Source of the DNA: an uncultured Sutterella sp. | GTDB taxonomy: Bacteria > Pseudomonadota > Gammaproteobacteria > Burkholderiales > Burkholderiaceae_F | NCBI GenBank assembly: GCA_905192805.1 | Contig: CAJJMF010000162.1 | Coordinates: forward strand, 1-5,692 | Length of the DNA: 5,692 bases | Direction: 5' to 3' | Part shown: in pieces, positions 1 through 5,094 of the stretch | How positions within the stretch are numbered: position 1 is the stretch's first letter | How the letters are laid out: each line of letters begins with the position of its first letter | Translations under genes and position numbers: made by a program | The notes under the pieces: model-generated | The model's database searches: none | What the model was told of the DNA's origin: nothing | Seen by the model: only the letters and a program-made list of their open reading frames with translations

Positions 1-343
1 ATTTTCTTTGATTTTTATCAGTAAATTGCTGAATATTTTTACCCTCAAATTTCTCCCTATCCCCTGTACCAGTAAGGAAATGATTAGGGTTTTTCCTAGT
101 TGCAAATGTGCAAATTCACCCGTTTTCAGACAAAATTATGATTTAGTGTGAAAAATCATACGTATTTGTACTTACAAATCCTGATTTTTCAAGGCTTAGC
201 GAGGATTACTTACCCTCGCGAGGTAATCAATTAGGCTTATGGCGAGTTTTTGGCCAAATCGCTATAGTTCCACAGCAATGAATGTGTCGATTCATTTGGG
301 CTAAACCCTACTGCCACCAAGGCTTTAGGCGTGCTATGCTAAG

Positions 344-384
344 GATGTCGGCATTTTCAAAGGTACCGACATCTCGGTAATGCC
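344..384 (+). promoter_or_regulatory. Two mutually exclusive hairpins (possible RNA switch or small RNA)
   Basis: GATGTCGG (344-351) pairs perfectly with CCGACATC (366-373). The competing fold pairs TACCGA (364-369) with TCGGTA (374-379) over a four-base CATC loop, extended by GGCAT (350-354) with ATGCC (380-384). The two folds use the same bases and cannot coexist. The pairing is read directly from the sequence; a regulatory role is inferred. Confidence 0.35.
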
Positions 385-392
385 AAAACTGA

Positions 393-439
393 TTGAGCGC
401 TTGGGGACCATCCCCAAACATACGTCTGGTCTTGCTCAA
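393..439 (+). promoter_or_regulatory. Nested stem-loop upstream of HU
   Basis: TTGAGC (393-398) pairs with GCTCAA (434-439), enclosing a tight hairpin of TTGGGGA (401-407) and TCCCCAA (411-417) with a three-base CCA loop. An alternative pairing is GACCA (406-410) with TGGTC (427-431). This looks like part of a structured transcript or a strong DNA dyad; its function is unknown. Confidence 0.35.
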
Positions 440-448
440 ACAATGATG

Positions 449-483
449 GCCCTAAGTTTTTATGAGGGCTTGCCCTCTTGTCT
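449..483 (+). terminator. Possible weak terminator or hairpin before the HU promoter
   Basis: GAGGGC (464-469) and GCCCTC (472-477) form a six-pair stem with only TT between them, followed by the pyrimidine-rich TTGTCTTTCTC. GCCCT (449-453) can pair instead with AGGGC (465-469). The tail is not a clean T run, so termination is doubtful. It would suit the 3' end of an upstream small RNA or leader, just before the HU -35 region. Confidence 0.25.
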
Positions 484-505
484 TTCTCAGTATCCAACAG
501 ATACT
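478..505 (+). promoter_or_regulatory. Putative sigma70 promoter for HU
   Basis: TTGTCT (478-483) and GATACT (500-505) are separated by 16 bases, each matching four of six consensus positions. The predicted start of transcription near 512 would leave a very short leader containing only the ribosome-binding site at 516-519 before the ATG at 526. Both boxes are imperfect, so this is a candidate only. Confidence 0.35.
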
Positions 506-525
506 TTGGAATTTTGGAGCTTAAT

Positions 526-801
526 ATGAATAAGTCTGAATTCGTTGATGCAATCGCTGCCAAGGTTGGCATGCCGAAGACTCAGGTCGCCAAAGTGGTT
601 GACGCCATGGCTGACACGATCGTTGAAACCGTTGCCAAGGGTGACGATGTTCGCTTGATCGGTTTCGGCACGTTCGCTGTGAGCAACCGTGCTGCCCGTA
701 CAGGTCGTAATCCCCAGACTGGCGCGACCATCAAGATCGCTGCCTCTAAGGCTCCGAAGTTCACCGCTGGTGCTCAGTTCAAGGCTGCTGTGAAGGCCTA
801 A
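526..801 (+). CDS. hupB: HU family DNA-binding protein
   Basis: This is a histone-like nucleoid protein that binds DNA as a dimer with little sequence specificity, bending and compacting it. The product is 91 residues, the normal HU length. The N-terminal helical dimerisation part (about 1-42) leads into the signature GFGTF (46-50) and the beta-arm with GRNPQTG (60-66), whose proline (P63) intercalates into DNA; the C-terminal helix with APKFTAG and FKAAVKA closes the domain. I chose the ATG at 526 because GGAG at 516-519 sits six bases upstream and MNKSEFVDAIA is the usual HU start; an upstream in-frame TTG at 478 would add 16 residues foreign to the family. HU rather than IHF is favoured by length and N-terminus. 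It is transcribed alone and ends in its own terminator. The B-type symbol is by analogy and less certain than the family. Confidence 0.96.
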   Translation: MNKSEFVDAIAAKVGMPKTQVAKVVDAMADTIVETVAKGDDVRLIGFGTFAVSNRAARTGRNPQTGATIKIAASKAPKFTAGAQFKAAVKA

Positions 802-818
802 TCCTTCCCGCTTGAATG

Positions 819-857
819 GGTACAGATCGCTTCCCCTAGGGTGAAGCGGTGGATACC
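819..857 (+). promoter_or_regulatory. Hairpin in the HU 3' untranslated region
   Basis: CGCTTC (828-833) pairs with GAAGCG (843-848) around CCCTAGGG, and an outer GGTA (819-822) pairs with TACC (854-857) across a symmetrical five-by-five internal loop. There is no T run after it, so it is not itself a terminator. It lies between the HU stop and the terminator and could stabilise the mRNA 3' end. Confidence 0.35.
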
Positions 858-859
858 AT

Positions 860-889
860 AGCGCTCTTCGTGTGAGGAGCGCTTTTTTT
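860..889 (+). terminator. Rho-independent terminator of the HU gene
   Basis: AGCGCTC (860-866) pairs with GAGCGCT (877-883) around a ten-base loop and is followed at once by a seven-T run (883-889). It lies about 60 bases after the HU stop codon. Confidence 0.9.
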
Positions 890-904
890 GTACCCTACGC
901 GTCT

Positions 905-937
905 AAAAAAGGGCGCCCCCCGACGGGAGCGCCCTTT
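905..937 (-). terminator. Rho-independent terminator of the threonine aldolase gene
   Basis: AAAGGGCGC (908-916) pairs with GCGCCCTTT (929-937). On the minus strand the hairpin is followed by a run of T (complement of A905-910), 21 bases past the aldolase stop. A short TTT on the other side means it may also back up HU termination on the plus strand. Confidence 0.85.
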
Positions 938-957
938 CGTTGACCGTTTAAGGCGTT

Positions 958-1983
958 TTAAAGGAGCGAGATGAGCGTATCCACAGCCTCATCCGTCGTC
1001 GCCCAGCTCGTCACAATACGAATGGCAACGTGATCCTCATCAAGACGTCCCCAGTTACCCACCATGACCTTTTGGGTGATGTGACGGTATTGCTCATCGG
1101 TCACCTTCAAAAAGAGCATATTGGTTTCAAAGGGCACAATAAATTCGTAGCCACGCGCCTGCGCTGCGGCTGCCAATTTTTTCGCTTGCTGGTGCGCATG
1201 AGCGCCGAGCGTCCAGTACAGCTTATCCTCCATCAGGGTCGTGTACTGCACCCCCAAGAGACGTCCCTTAGCGAGCATGGCGCCGGTTTGCTTCATGGTG
1301 GTACGGAAATGCGGTAATACGCGGGCGTTTTTCGCTACCACGGCTTCCCCAAAGAGGCACCCTACTTTGGTCCCCCCAATGTAAAACACGTCGCTTAAAC
1401 GGGAAAGGTCTTCGAGACTGACATCGTTCGTGTCGCTCGCTAACGCATAGCCTAAGCGTGCCCCGTCAATAAAGAGCGGTAAATTCCAACTCTGGCAAAC
1501 CGAGGCAATCGCTTCCAATTCGGATAACGAATAGAGTGTCCCGTATTCGGTTGACTGCGAAATATAAACGAGCCCTGGCTGCATCAACTGATCGAGCGCA
1601 TGATCCGCTTGGTAGTCAAGCAAAAACTGCACCAAACCTTCGGCCGTCATCTTCCCATTCACTCCGGGCATCGTTAAGACTTTGTGGCCAGAGGCTTCAA
1701 TCGCGCCCCCTTCATGGCCAGTGATATGACCGGTATTCACGCATACCACCCCTTCGTAGTTACGCAGCATGGCGCGAATGACGGTCGAATTTGTCTGGGT
1801 GCCCCCTACCAAGAAATGCACGTCTGCCTCGGGGTTACCCACGGCTTCACGAATCAAGGCACGGGCTTTATCGCACCACACGTCCTGACCGTAACCAGGC
1901 GTTTGATCGAAGTTCGTCTTTACCAAGCGGTCCAAAATCTGTGGAGCGCACCCTTCAAGATAATCGGATTGGAAGTAGAGCAT
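958..1983 (-). CDS. Low-specificity L-threonine aldolase / beta-eliminating lyase family
   Basis: This is a PLP enzyme of fold type I (family PF01212), expected to cleave L-threonine or L-allo-threonine to glycine and acetaldehyde in the cytosol. The 341 residues match the usual length. GGTQTN (60-65) fits the phosphate-binding loop; H90 in HITGHEGGAIEASGHKV is placed to stack on the cofactor ring; D173 in FIDGARLGYA would contact the pyridine nitrogen; and K206 in YIGGTKVG is the expected Schiff-base lysine. The C-terminal RIVTSWATTDEAVD is typical of this subgroup. The ATG is preceded by AAGGGA five bases upstream on its strand. The gene diverges from a pyridoxal kinase gene whose product supplies its cofactor. 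The subgroup differs from the E. coli LtaE branch, so the exact substrate (threonine, phenylserine or another beta-hydroxy amino acid) is open. Confidence 0.88.
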   Translation of the reverse strand: MLYFQSDYLEGCAPQILDRLVKTNFDQTPGYGQDVWCDKARALIREAVGNPEADVHFLVGGTQTNSTVIRAMLRNYEGVVCVNTGHITGHEGGAIEASGHKVLTMPGVNGKMTAEGLVQFLLDYQADHALDQLMQPGLVYISQSTEYGTLYSLSELEAIASVCQSWNLPLFIDGARLGYALASDTNDVSLEDLSRLSDVFYIGGTKVGCLFGEAVVAKNARVLPHFRTTMKQTGAMLAKGRLLGVQYTTLMEDKLYWTLGAHAHQQAKKLAAAAQARGYEFIVPFETNMLFLKVTDEQYRHITQKVMVGNWGRLDEDHVAIRIVTSWATTDEAVDTLISLL

Positions 1984-1999
1984 GAGTATCCCTTACAAG

Positions 2000-2037
2000 G
2001 TTGGCAGCAACGTAGACGTTGGTAGCGTAAAACCAAC
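2000..2037 (-). promoter_or_regulatory. Competing hairpins next to the aldolase ribosome-binding site
   Basis: In plus-strand terms, CAACG (2008-2012) pairs with CGTTG (2017-2021) over a TAGA loop, while GTTGGT (2018-2023) pairs instead with ACCAAC (2032-2037). GTTGGCAGC (2000-2008) and GTTGGTAGC (2018-2026) are near-identical direct repeats, so either GTTGG could take the CCAAC partner. The elements lie just before the AAGGGA of the minus-strand aldolase mRNA and could tune its translation. Confidence 0.3.
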
Positions 2038-2063
2038 ACCGTCCACCCTGCTTCCGATAACAG

Positions 2064-2089
2064 TTACCTCATTCCCATCTGAGAGGTAA
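2064..2089 (-). promoter_or_regulatory. Seven-pair hairpin in the divergent intergenic region
   Basis: TTACCTC (2064-2070) and GAGGTAA (2083-2089) are perfect inverted repeats around a 12-base loop. No T run follows on either strand, so it is either an operator-like DNA dyad or a leader stem of the aldolase transcript. I could not match it to a known riboswitch. Confidence 0.3.
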
Positions 2090-2152
2090 TTTCAAAAGAA
2101 CCAAGGAAAATGCACACTTTGAATGGGGCATAAACCTTAATTGTTCAATCTT

Positions 2153-2227
2153 AGCAATGTCTCTTTACCAAGCTCTTTGGGAATTACCCTTAAGTCACAT
2201 TGCTTAGCTCACCGAACTCCGCTAAGC
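2153..2227 (+). promoter_or_regulatory. Structured region upstream of the pyridoxal kinase gene
   Basis: AGCAATGT (2153-2160) pairs perfectly with ACATTGCT (2197-2204) across 36 bases. GCTTAGC (2202-2208) pairs perfectly with GCTAAGC (2221-2227) across 12 bases. The two stems share bases 2202-2204, so full formation of both is impossible. The region lies 43 bases before the start codon. I see no convincing promoter boxes here, so whether the hairpins are in the leader RNA or only in DNA is unknown. Confidence 0.35.
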
Positions 2228-2269
2228 TAACTAGCTCATTCATTGCTTCAATAATATAAGGATTGCGTT

Positions 2270-3139
2270 ATGCCTAATTTGGTTAAACGAGTAGCCGCTA
2301 TTCATGACATGTCGGGTGTGGGCCGTGTTTCGCTCACGGCCGTGATTCCGGTGCTCTCCGCCATGGGAATTCAGACCTGCCCGCTGCCAACGGCGATTCT
2401 CTCTAGCCACACTCAATACCCTCATTTCTCATTTATTGACCTAACCGATAACATGGTTAACATGATCAACGAATGGAAGGCACTCGACTTACGGTTTGAT
2501 GCCATCTATTCCGGGTATCTGGGCTCGACGCGTCAGATTGAGATCTTAGAAAACTTCTTAAAAGACTTCCGTCGCGAAGACACCCTTGTCGTGGTTGACC
2601 CGGTGTTGGGGGATAACGGCAAACTCTATGCGACGTTTGACGTAACGATGATTAAGGGGATGCGCCAATTGGTGCGCTCGGCGGACGTGATCACGCCGAA
2701 CTTAACCGAAGCCTTCGCCCTACTCGATCGCCCGTACAAAACCGAATTAACGACGGATGAATTAAAGGCGACGTTGCGCGACTTAGCCAAGATGGGGCCC
2801 AAAACGGTCATCATCACAAGCGTTCCGATCGAAGGTGACGAACAGCACACGAGCGTGTGCGCTTACGATACCGAAACGGATCGTTTCTGGCGCGTGACCT
2901 GCCAGTACATGCCAGCCCACTATCCCGGAACCGGGGACACGTTTACGAGCGTACTCACAGGGGCCCTCTTACAGGGTGACAGCCTCCCGATGGCGATTGA
3001 CCGTGCTGCGCAATTCATCCTCCAAGGCATCCGTGCCACGTTTGGCTACAAGTACGATAACCGCGATGGGATTCTCTTAGAGCGCGTATTGCCTGCCTTA
3101 GAGGATACGCGTAAGACAAGCACCTACGAGTGGTTCTAA
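2270..3139 (+). CDS. pdxY: Pyridoxal/pyridoxamine kinase (PdxY/PdxK type)
   Basis: This is a ribokinase-fold kinase that phosphorylates pyridoxal, pyridoxamine or pyridoxine with ATP in the vitamin B6 salvage pathway, giving PLP or its precursors in the cytosol. The 289 residues fit the family. The N-terminal HDMSGVGRVS (12-21) and SSHTQYPHF (45-53) line the vitamin pocket; VVDPVLGDNGKLY (108-120) is the family signature; ITPNLTEA (141-148) follows; and PGTGDTF (219-225) is the anion hole, with D223 as expected catalytic base. The ATG is preceded by AAGGA (2258-2262) with a seven-base gap. The gene is divergent from the PLP-dependent threonine aldolase and is closed by a terminator. The overall look resembles the pyridoxamine kinase branch found in Gram-positives and gut Proteobacteria; preference between pyridoxal and pyridoxamine cannot be read from the sequence. 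ThiD-type kinases are less likely given the long DPVLGDNGKLY signature. Confidence 0.9.
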   Translation: MPNLVKRVAAIHDMSGVGRVSLTAVIPVLSAMGIQTCPLPTAILSSHTQYPHFSFIDLTDNMVNMINEWKALDLRFDAIYSGYLGSTRQIEILENFLKDFRREDTLVVVDPVLGDNGKLYATFDVTMIKGMRQLVRSADVITPNLTEAFALLDRPYKTELTTDELKATLRDLAKMGPKTVIITSVPIEGDEQHTSVCAYDTETDRFWRVTCQYMPAHYPGTGDTFTSVLTGALLQGDSLPMAIDRAAQFILQGIRATFGYKYDNRDGILLERVLPALEDTRKTSTYEWF

Positions 3140-3154
3140 TCGCTCGCCTTCGCT

Positions 3155-3160
3155 TATAAT
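3155..3160 (+). promoter_or_regulatory. Isolated perfect -10 box after the kinase gene
   Basis: TATAAT lies 16 bases past the pdxY stop codon and before its terminator. No good -35 box is visible at the right distance and no TGn extension precedes it. If active, its transcript would start near 3167 and run straight into the terminator hairpin before queF. Confidence 0.25.
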
Positions 3161-3173
3161 AAGCACCATCCTA

Positions 3174-3211
3174 TTGGGCCTCACGACACACGTCGTGGGC
3201 CCAACCTTTTT
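3174..3211 (+). terminator. Rho-independent terminator of the pyridoxal kinase gene
   Basis: TTGGGCC (3174-3180) plus CACGAC (3182-3187) pair with GTCGTG (3192-3197) plus GGCCCAA (3198-3204). The only defect is a single bulged T, the loop is ACAC, and five T follow after CC (3207-3211). It lies 35 bases past the stop codon. Confidence 0.88.
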
Positions 3212-3213
3212 CA

Positions 3214-3249
3214 TGAGCCCGTCTACGCCTCCGGTGGAGGGCGGGCTCA
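3214..3249 (+). promoter_or_regulatory. Second strong hairpin, in the queF leader
   Basis: TGAGCCCG (3214-3221) pairs with CGGGCTCA (3242-3249), enclosing an inner stem CCTCC (3228-3232)/GGAGG (3236-3240) over GGT. A T-rich but interrupted tract follows from 3254. It may be a back-up terminator or a queF leader element. It does not resemble the known preQ1 aptamers that control queuosine genes elsewhere. Confidence 0.45.
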
Positions 3250-3301
3250 CGACTTGGTTTTCTGTTTCCTTTTCCCACGAGCACTAAAAGGCACCTTATT
3301 C

Positions 3302-4135
3302 ATGGCACATTGCGCTCCCTCGGAGACGCTCTTAGGGCGTCACACCGAATACTTTGAAGAATATAACCCCAAGATCTTAACGCCCATTTCGCGCGAATTA
3401 GGACGCTCCCAACTCGCTGCCCGTTTGCCCTTTAAAGGCAGTGATATTTGGCGTCTCTACGAAGTCACTTGGTTGAACGAATACGGCTTACCGCAGGTGG
3501 CAGCGGGCGAAATCATTGTCCCGGCGGAAAGCCCCAACATTGTGGAATCGAAATCCCTCAAGCTCTACATCGGTAGTTTCACCCAGAGCGTCTTTCCGAG
3601 CCTTCAAGCGGTCGAAAACATCATTGCCCGCGACGTCGGAAAAGCCGTCGGCGCCGAGGTAACGGTGCACTTGACGCGTATCGGGGACTGGAAGCAGCCC
3701 GCCTGCGACTTTTCGGGCATCGTGCTGGAACACGAAGACCTGGGCGAAGCGCTCTTTAAGGACTATGAAATCAACCCATCCCTGTTAGCACTGCGTCCCG
3801 ACGGGGAGATCGTGACGGAAACCTTGGTCACGCACGTCTTGCGTTCGCGCTGCCCCGTGACAGGGCAACCCGACTTTGCCTCCGTACGGATCGAGTACCA
3901 AGGCAAAGCGATCGAACATCGTGCGCTCTTAGCCTATTTGGTGAGTTTCCGACGCCACCAGGGCTTTCATGAGCAGTGCGTGGAACACATCTACACAGAC
4001 CTGATGGAACGCTGTGCCCCTCAAAGCCTCTCAGTCTATGGGGCCTTTACCCGTCGCGGCGGGATTGATATTTCCCCTTGGCGTAGTTCCGAATTGGCCC
4101 TGCCGCCCGCGATTGTGCGTGTGGCACGCCAATAG
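3302..4135 (+). CDS. queF: NADPH-dependent 7-cyano-7-deazaguanine reductase (QueF, long form)
   Basis: QueF reduces the nitrile of preQ0 to the aminomethyl group of preQ1 using two NADPH, the last step before insertion of the base into tRNA during queuosine synthesis. From the ATG at 3302 the product is 277 residues, matching the two-domain (tunnel-fold repeat) form of E. coli, about 282. The substrate and NADPH motif ESKSLKLYIGSF is at 82-93. C184 in RSRCPVTGQPD is the expected nucleophile that forms the thioimide, and D191, seven residues later, is the paired acid. FHEQC (222-226) carries the conserved His and Glu that bind preQ0. AAAAGG (3286-3291) precedes this ATG by ten bases; an in-frame TTG at 3254 would add 16 residues unlike the family. 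No other queuosine gene is in the window, so it appears to be a single-gene unit. Confidence 0.96.
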   Translation: MAHCAPSETLLGRHTEYFEEYNPKILTPISRELGRSQLAARLPFKGSDIWRLYEVTWLNEYGLPQVAAGEIIVPAESPNIVESKSLKLYIGSFTQSVFPSLQAVENIIARDVGKAVGAEVTVHLTRIGDWKQPACDFSGIVLEHEDLGEALFKDYEINPSLLALRPDGEIVTETLVTHVLRSRCPVTGQPDFASVRIEYQGKAIEHRALLAYLVSFRRHQGFHEQCVEHIYTDLMERCAPQSLSVYGAFTRRGGIDISPWRSSELALPPAIVRVARQ

Positions 4136-4139
4136 TGAC

Positions 4140-4179
4140 AAAGCGGTTGGTCACCCGTGTGTGCCCAACCGCTTTTTTT
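4140..4179 (+). terminator. Rho-independent terminator of queF
   Basis: AAGCGGTTGG (4141-4150) pairs perfectly with CCAACCGCTT (4165-4174), followed by a seven-T run (4173-4179). It begins five bases past the queF stop. On the minus strand it is followed by only three T, so it is at best a weak terminator for the converging ThiF-like gene, which ends at 4198. Confidence 0.92.
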
Positions 4180-4197
4180 AACTGGTGTGGATTGCCG

Positions 4198-4923
4198 CTA
4201 TTTCCCGTAACGGATGGTCTCAAAGGTCATATTGAGTACATCAAACATGAGGATGCGTCCGACTAACGGTTCTCCCATATTGGCCGCGATCTTTAAAGCC
4301 TCACAGGCCTGTAAGGTTCCCACGACCCCGGTTAATCCCGAAAAGACCCCCACACGCGAGGCTTTCACATCGTTAGCGGCTTCATCAGGTTCATACAAGT
4401 CATCAAACGTCGGGGCATCAGGGTTACGACCATCAAAGACCGTCACTTGCCCATTGAAACGAATGGCCGAGCCAAACACCAAGGGCTTTTTCATCTTGGC
4501 GGCGGCACGACCGCAGGCCACACGGGTGGCCAAATTATCCGTGCAATCGAGGACCACATCCGCTTCTTGCATCAGCGTTTCGAGTAAATCTTGATCCACT
4601 TCGGCATCGACCGGAATCACCTGCGTAAAGGGCGTATGCATCTCAATGGTTTGCTGCGCACTAATGGCCTTATTGACCCCGACGCGATCCGTCGTATGTA
4701 AGAGTTGACGCGATAAGTTCGAGACCGACACCGTATCATGGTCAACCACGGTAATTTTGCCCGCCCCGGCGGCGGCCAGATACAAAATGGCGGGACTTCC
4801 AAGCCCACCCGCACCAATTACCAAAAAGTGCGTCGTTTTAATGCGCTCGCGTCCCGCTACTCCCATTTCTTTTAAGAGCGTCTGTCGGCTTAAACGCTCA
4901 TCAATCGAATCGACTTCCTTCAT
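4198..4923 (-). CDS. ThiF/MoeB/HesA family E1-like adenylyltransferase lacking the zinc-site cysteines
   Basis: Members adenylate the C-terminal glycine of a ubiquitin-like sulfur carrier such as ThiS or MoaD, for thiamine, molybdopterin or related sulfur-transfer pathways. The 241 residues show R13 (LSRQ), the nucleotide loop GAGGLGSP (37-44), D61, NLSRQ (69-73) with R72, K85, and DCTDN (126-130) with D129. These fall one position before the E. coli MoeB residues R14, D62, R73, K86 and D130 as I recall them, so adenylation should be possible. The usual CYRC zinc pair is replaced: APTFDDLY (170-177) stands where relatives have APCYRCLY. The cysteine usual before the GVxG segment is A188, and the chain ends at IRYGK without the C-terminal CPVC. 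GGGAGGA precedes the ATG closely. No carrier protein gene is in the window, so the pathway is undetermined. Confidence 0.87.
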   Translation of the reverse strand: MKEVDSIDERLSRQTLLKEMGVAGRERIKTTHFLVIGAGGLGSPAILYLAAAGAGKITVVDHDTVSVSNLSRQLLHTTDRVGVNKAISAQQTIEMHTPFTQVIPVDAEVDQDLLETLMQEADVVLDCTDNLATRVACGRAAAKMKKPLVFGSAIRFNGQVTVFDGRNPDAPTFDDLYEPDEAANDVKASRVGVFSGLTGVVGTLQACEALKIAANMGEPLVGRILMFDVLNMTFETIRYGK

Positions 4924-4945
4924 GATGTCCTCCCATCGTCATGCT

Positions 4946-4971
4946 TTCGGGGGCAGAACCCTGCCCCCGAA
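4946..4971 (-). promoter_or_regulatory. Eleven-pair perfect hairpin in the ThiF-like gene leader
   Basis: TTCGGGGGCAG (4946-4956) pairs with CTGCCCCCGAA (4961-4971) around a four-base loop. On the minus strand it ends 22 bases before the start codon, just above the GGGAGGA ribosome-binding site, and no T run follows. It may act on mRNA stability or translation, or partly terminate readthrough from the upstream aldo/keto reductase gene. Confidence 0.5.
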
Positions 4972-5094
4972 TTCTTTGGTTGTATCTCTCGTTAGCGTAG
5001 CACACTTGCGTCGCTTTTCGTCCTATCCCGTTGGGTTAAGCCTTTGGTTTTGAACGAGCCCCTGAGGCACCCTCGGGCAAGCGGCCCGTCGAAC
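4972..5094. other. Spacer between the aldo/keto reductase and ThiF-like genes
   Basis: About 120 bases without a gene. On the minus strand there are small hairpins after the reductase stop (CGGGC/GCCCG, and GCCCGAGG with CCTC..GGGC), but no T run, so I see no clear terminator. TACGCT in the minus-strand reading of 5000-5010 is a poor -10 candidate. Co-transcription of the two minus-strand genes is therefore possible. Confidence 0.4.

Larger units (their letters stand above)
1..525. other. AT-rich gene-free region upstream of HU
   Basis: No convincing gene lies here. The first 180 bases are clearly richer in A+T than the rest of the window. Small dyads follow one another: TATGATTT 137-144 with AAATCATA 153-160; ATTTGTA 164-170 with TACAAAT 173-179; GATTAC 204-209 with GTAATC 223-228 around the palindrome CCTCGCGAGG 214-223; TTTGGCCAAA 249-258 enclosed by GCGA/TCGC; and AATGAAT 277-283 with ATTCATT 290-296. 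From 344 to 478 larger hairpins appear and are listed separately. AGGCTTA occurs twice (192-198 and 233-239), each copy followed closely by GCGAG. TTCACC 115-120 and TATGAT 137-142, 16 bases apart, could be a promoter. The region may combine regulatory DNA for HU with a structured leader or small RNA; I recognise no known RNA family. Confidence 0.6.

Noticed and set aside
1..48. Possible minus-strand gene starting at TTG (46-48) after a GGGAG and running off the left edge
   Set aside because: Only 16 codons are visible, they are lysine/isoleucine-rich and match nothing I know, and TTG starts are uncommon. It cannot be supported.
2..151. Open plus-strand frame from the left edge to a TGA near 151
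   Set aside because: The translation looks like AT-rich noncoding sequence, with no motif and no family resemblance.
277..320. T-loop-like TGTCGATTC followed by CTGCCACCA, suggesting a tRNA or tmRNA 3' end
   Set aside because: The T-stem and acceptor pairing do not form at the right spacing, there is no matching 5' half, and no tag-coding sequence is present.
1030..2025. Plus-strand open frames opposite the threonine aldolase gene
   Set aside because: They are shadows of the minus-strand gene, which has full family motifs, a ribosome-binding site and a terminator.
2040..2100. CTGAGAGG (plus strand), resembling a TPP riboswitch core, and GGAAGCAG (minus strand), resembling SRP RNA
   Set aside because: The remaining conserved parts of both RNAs are absent; these short matches are chance.
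3478..3530. QueF start at TTG 3254 or further extension
   Set aside because: The ATG at 3302 has a ribosome-binding site and gives the normal family length; the upstream extension overlaps leader sequence and adds residues unlike QueF.
4972..5035. Minus-strand GCTAACGAG reading A-N-E, like the start of a tmRNA tag
   Set aside because: No ALAA ending with a stop follows and there are no tmRNA ends or pseudoknots.
4214..5053. Plus-strand open frames across the ThiF-like gene, and a minus frame at 4617-4817
   Set aside because: They overlap a well-supported gene, have no recognisable motifs and no ribosome-binding sites.
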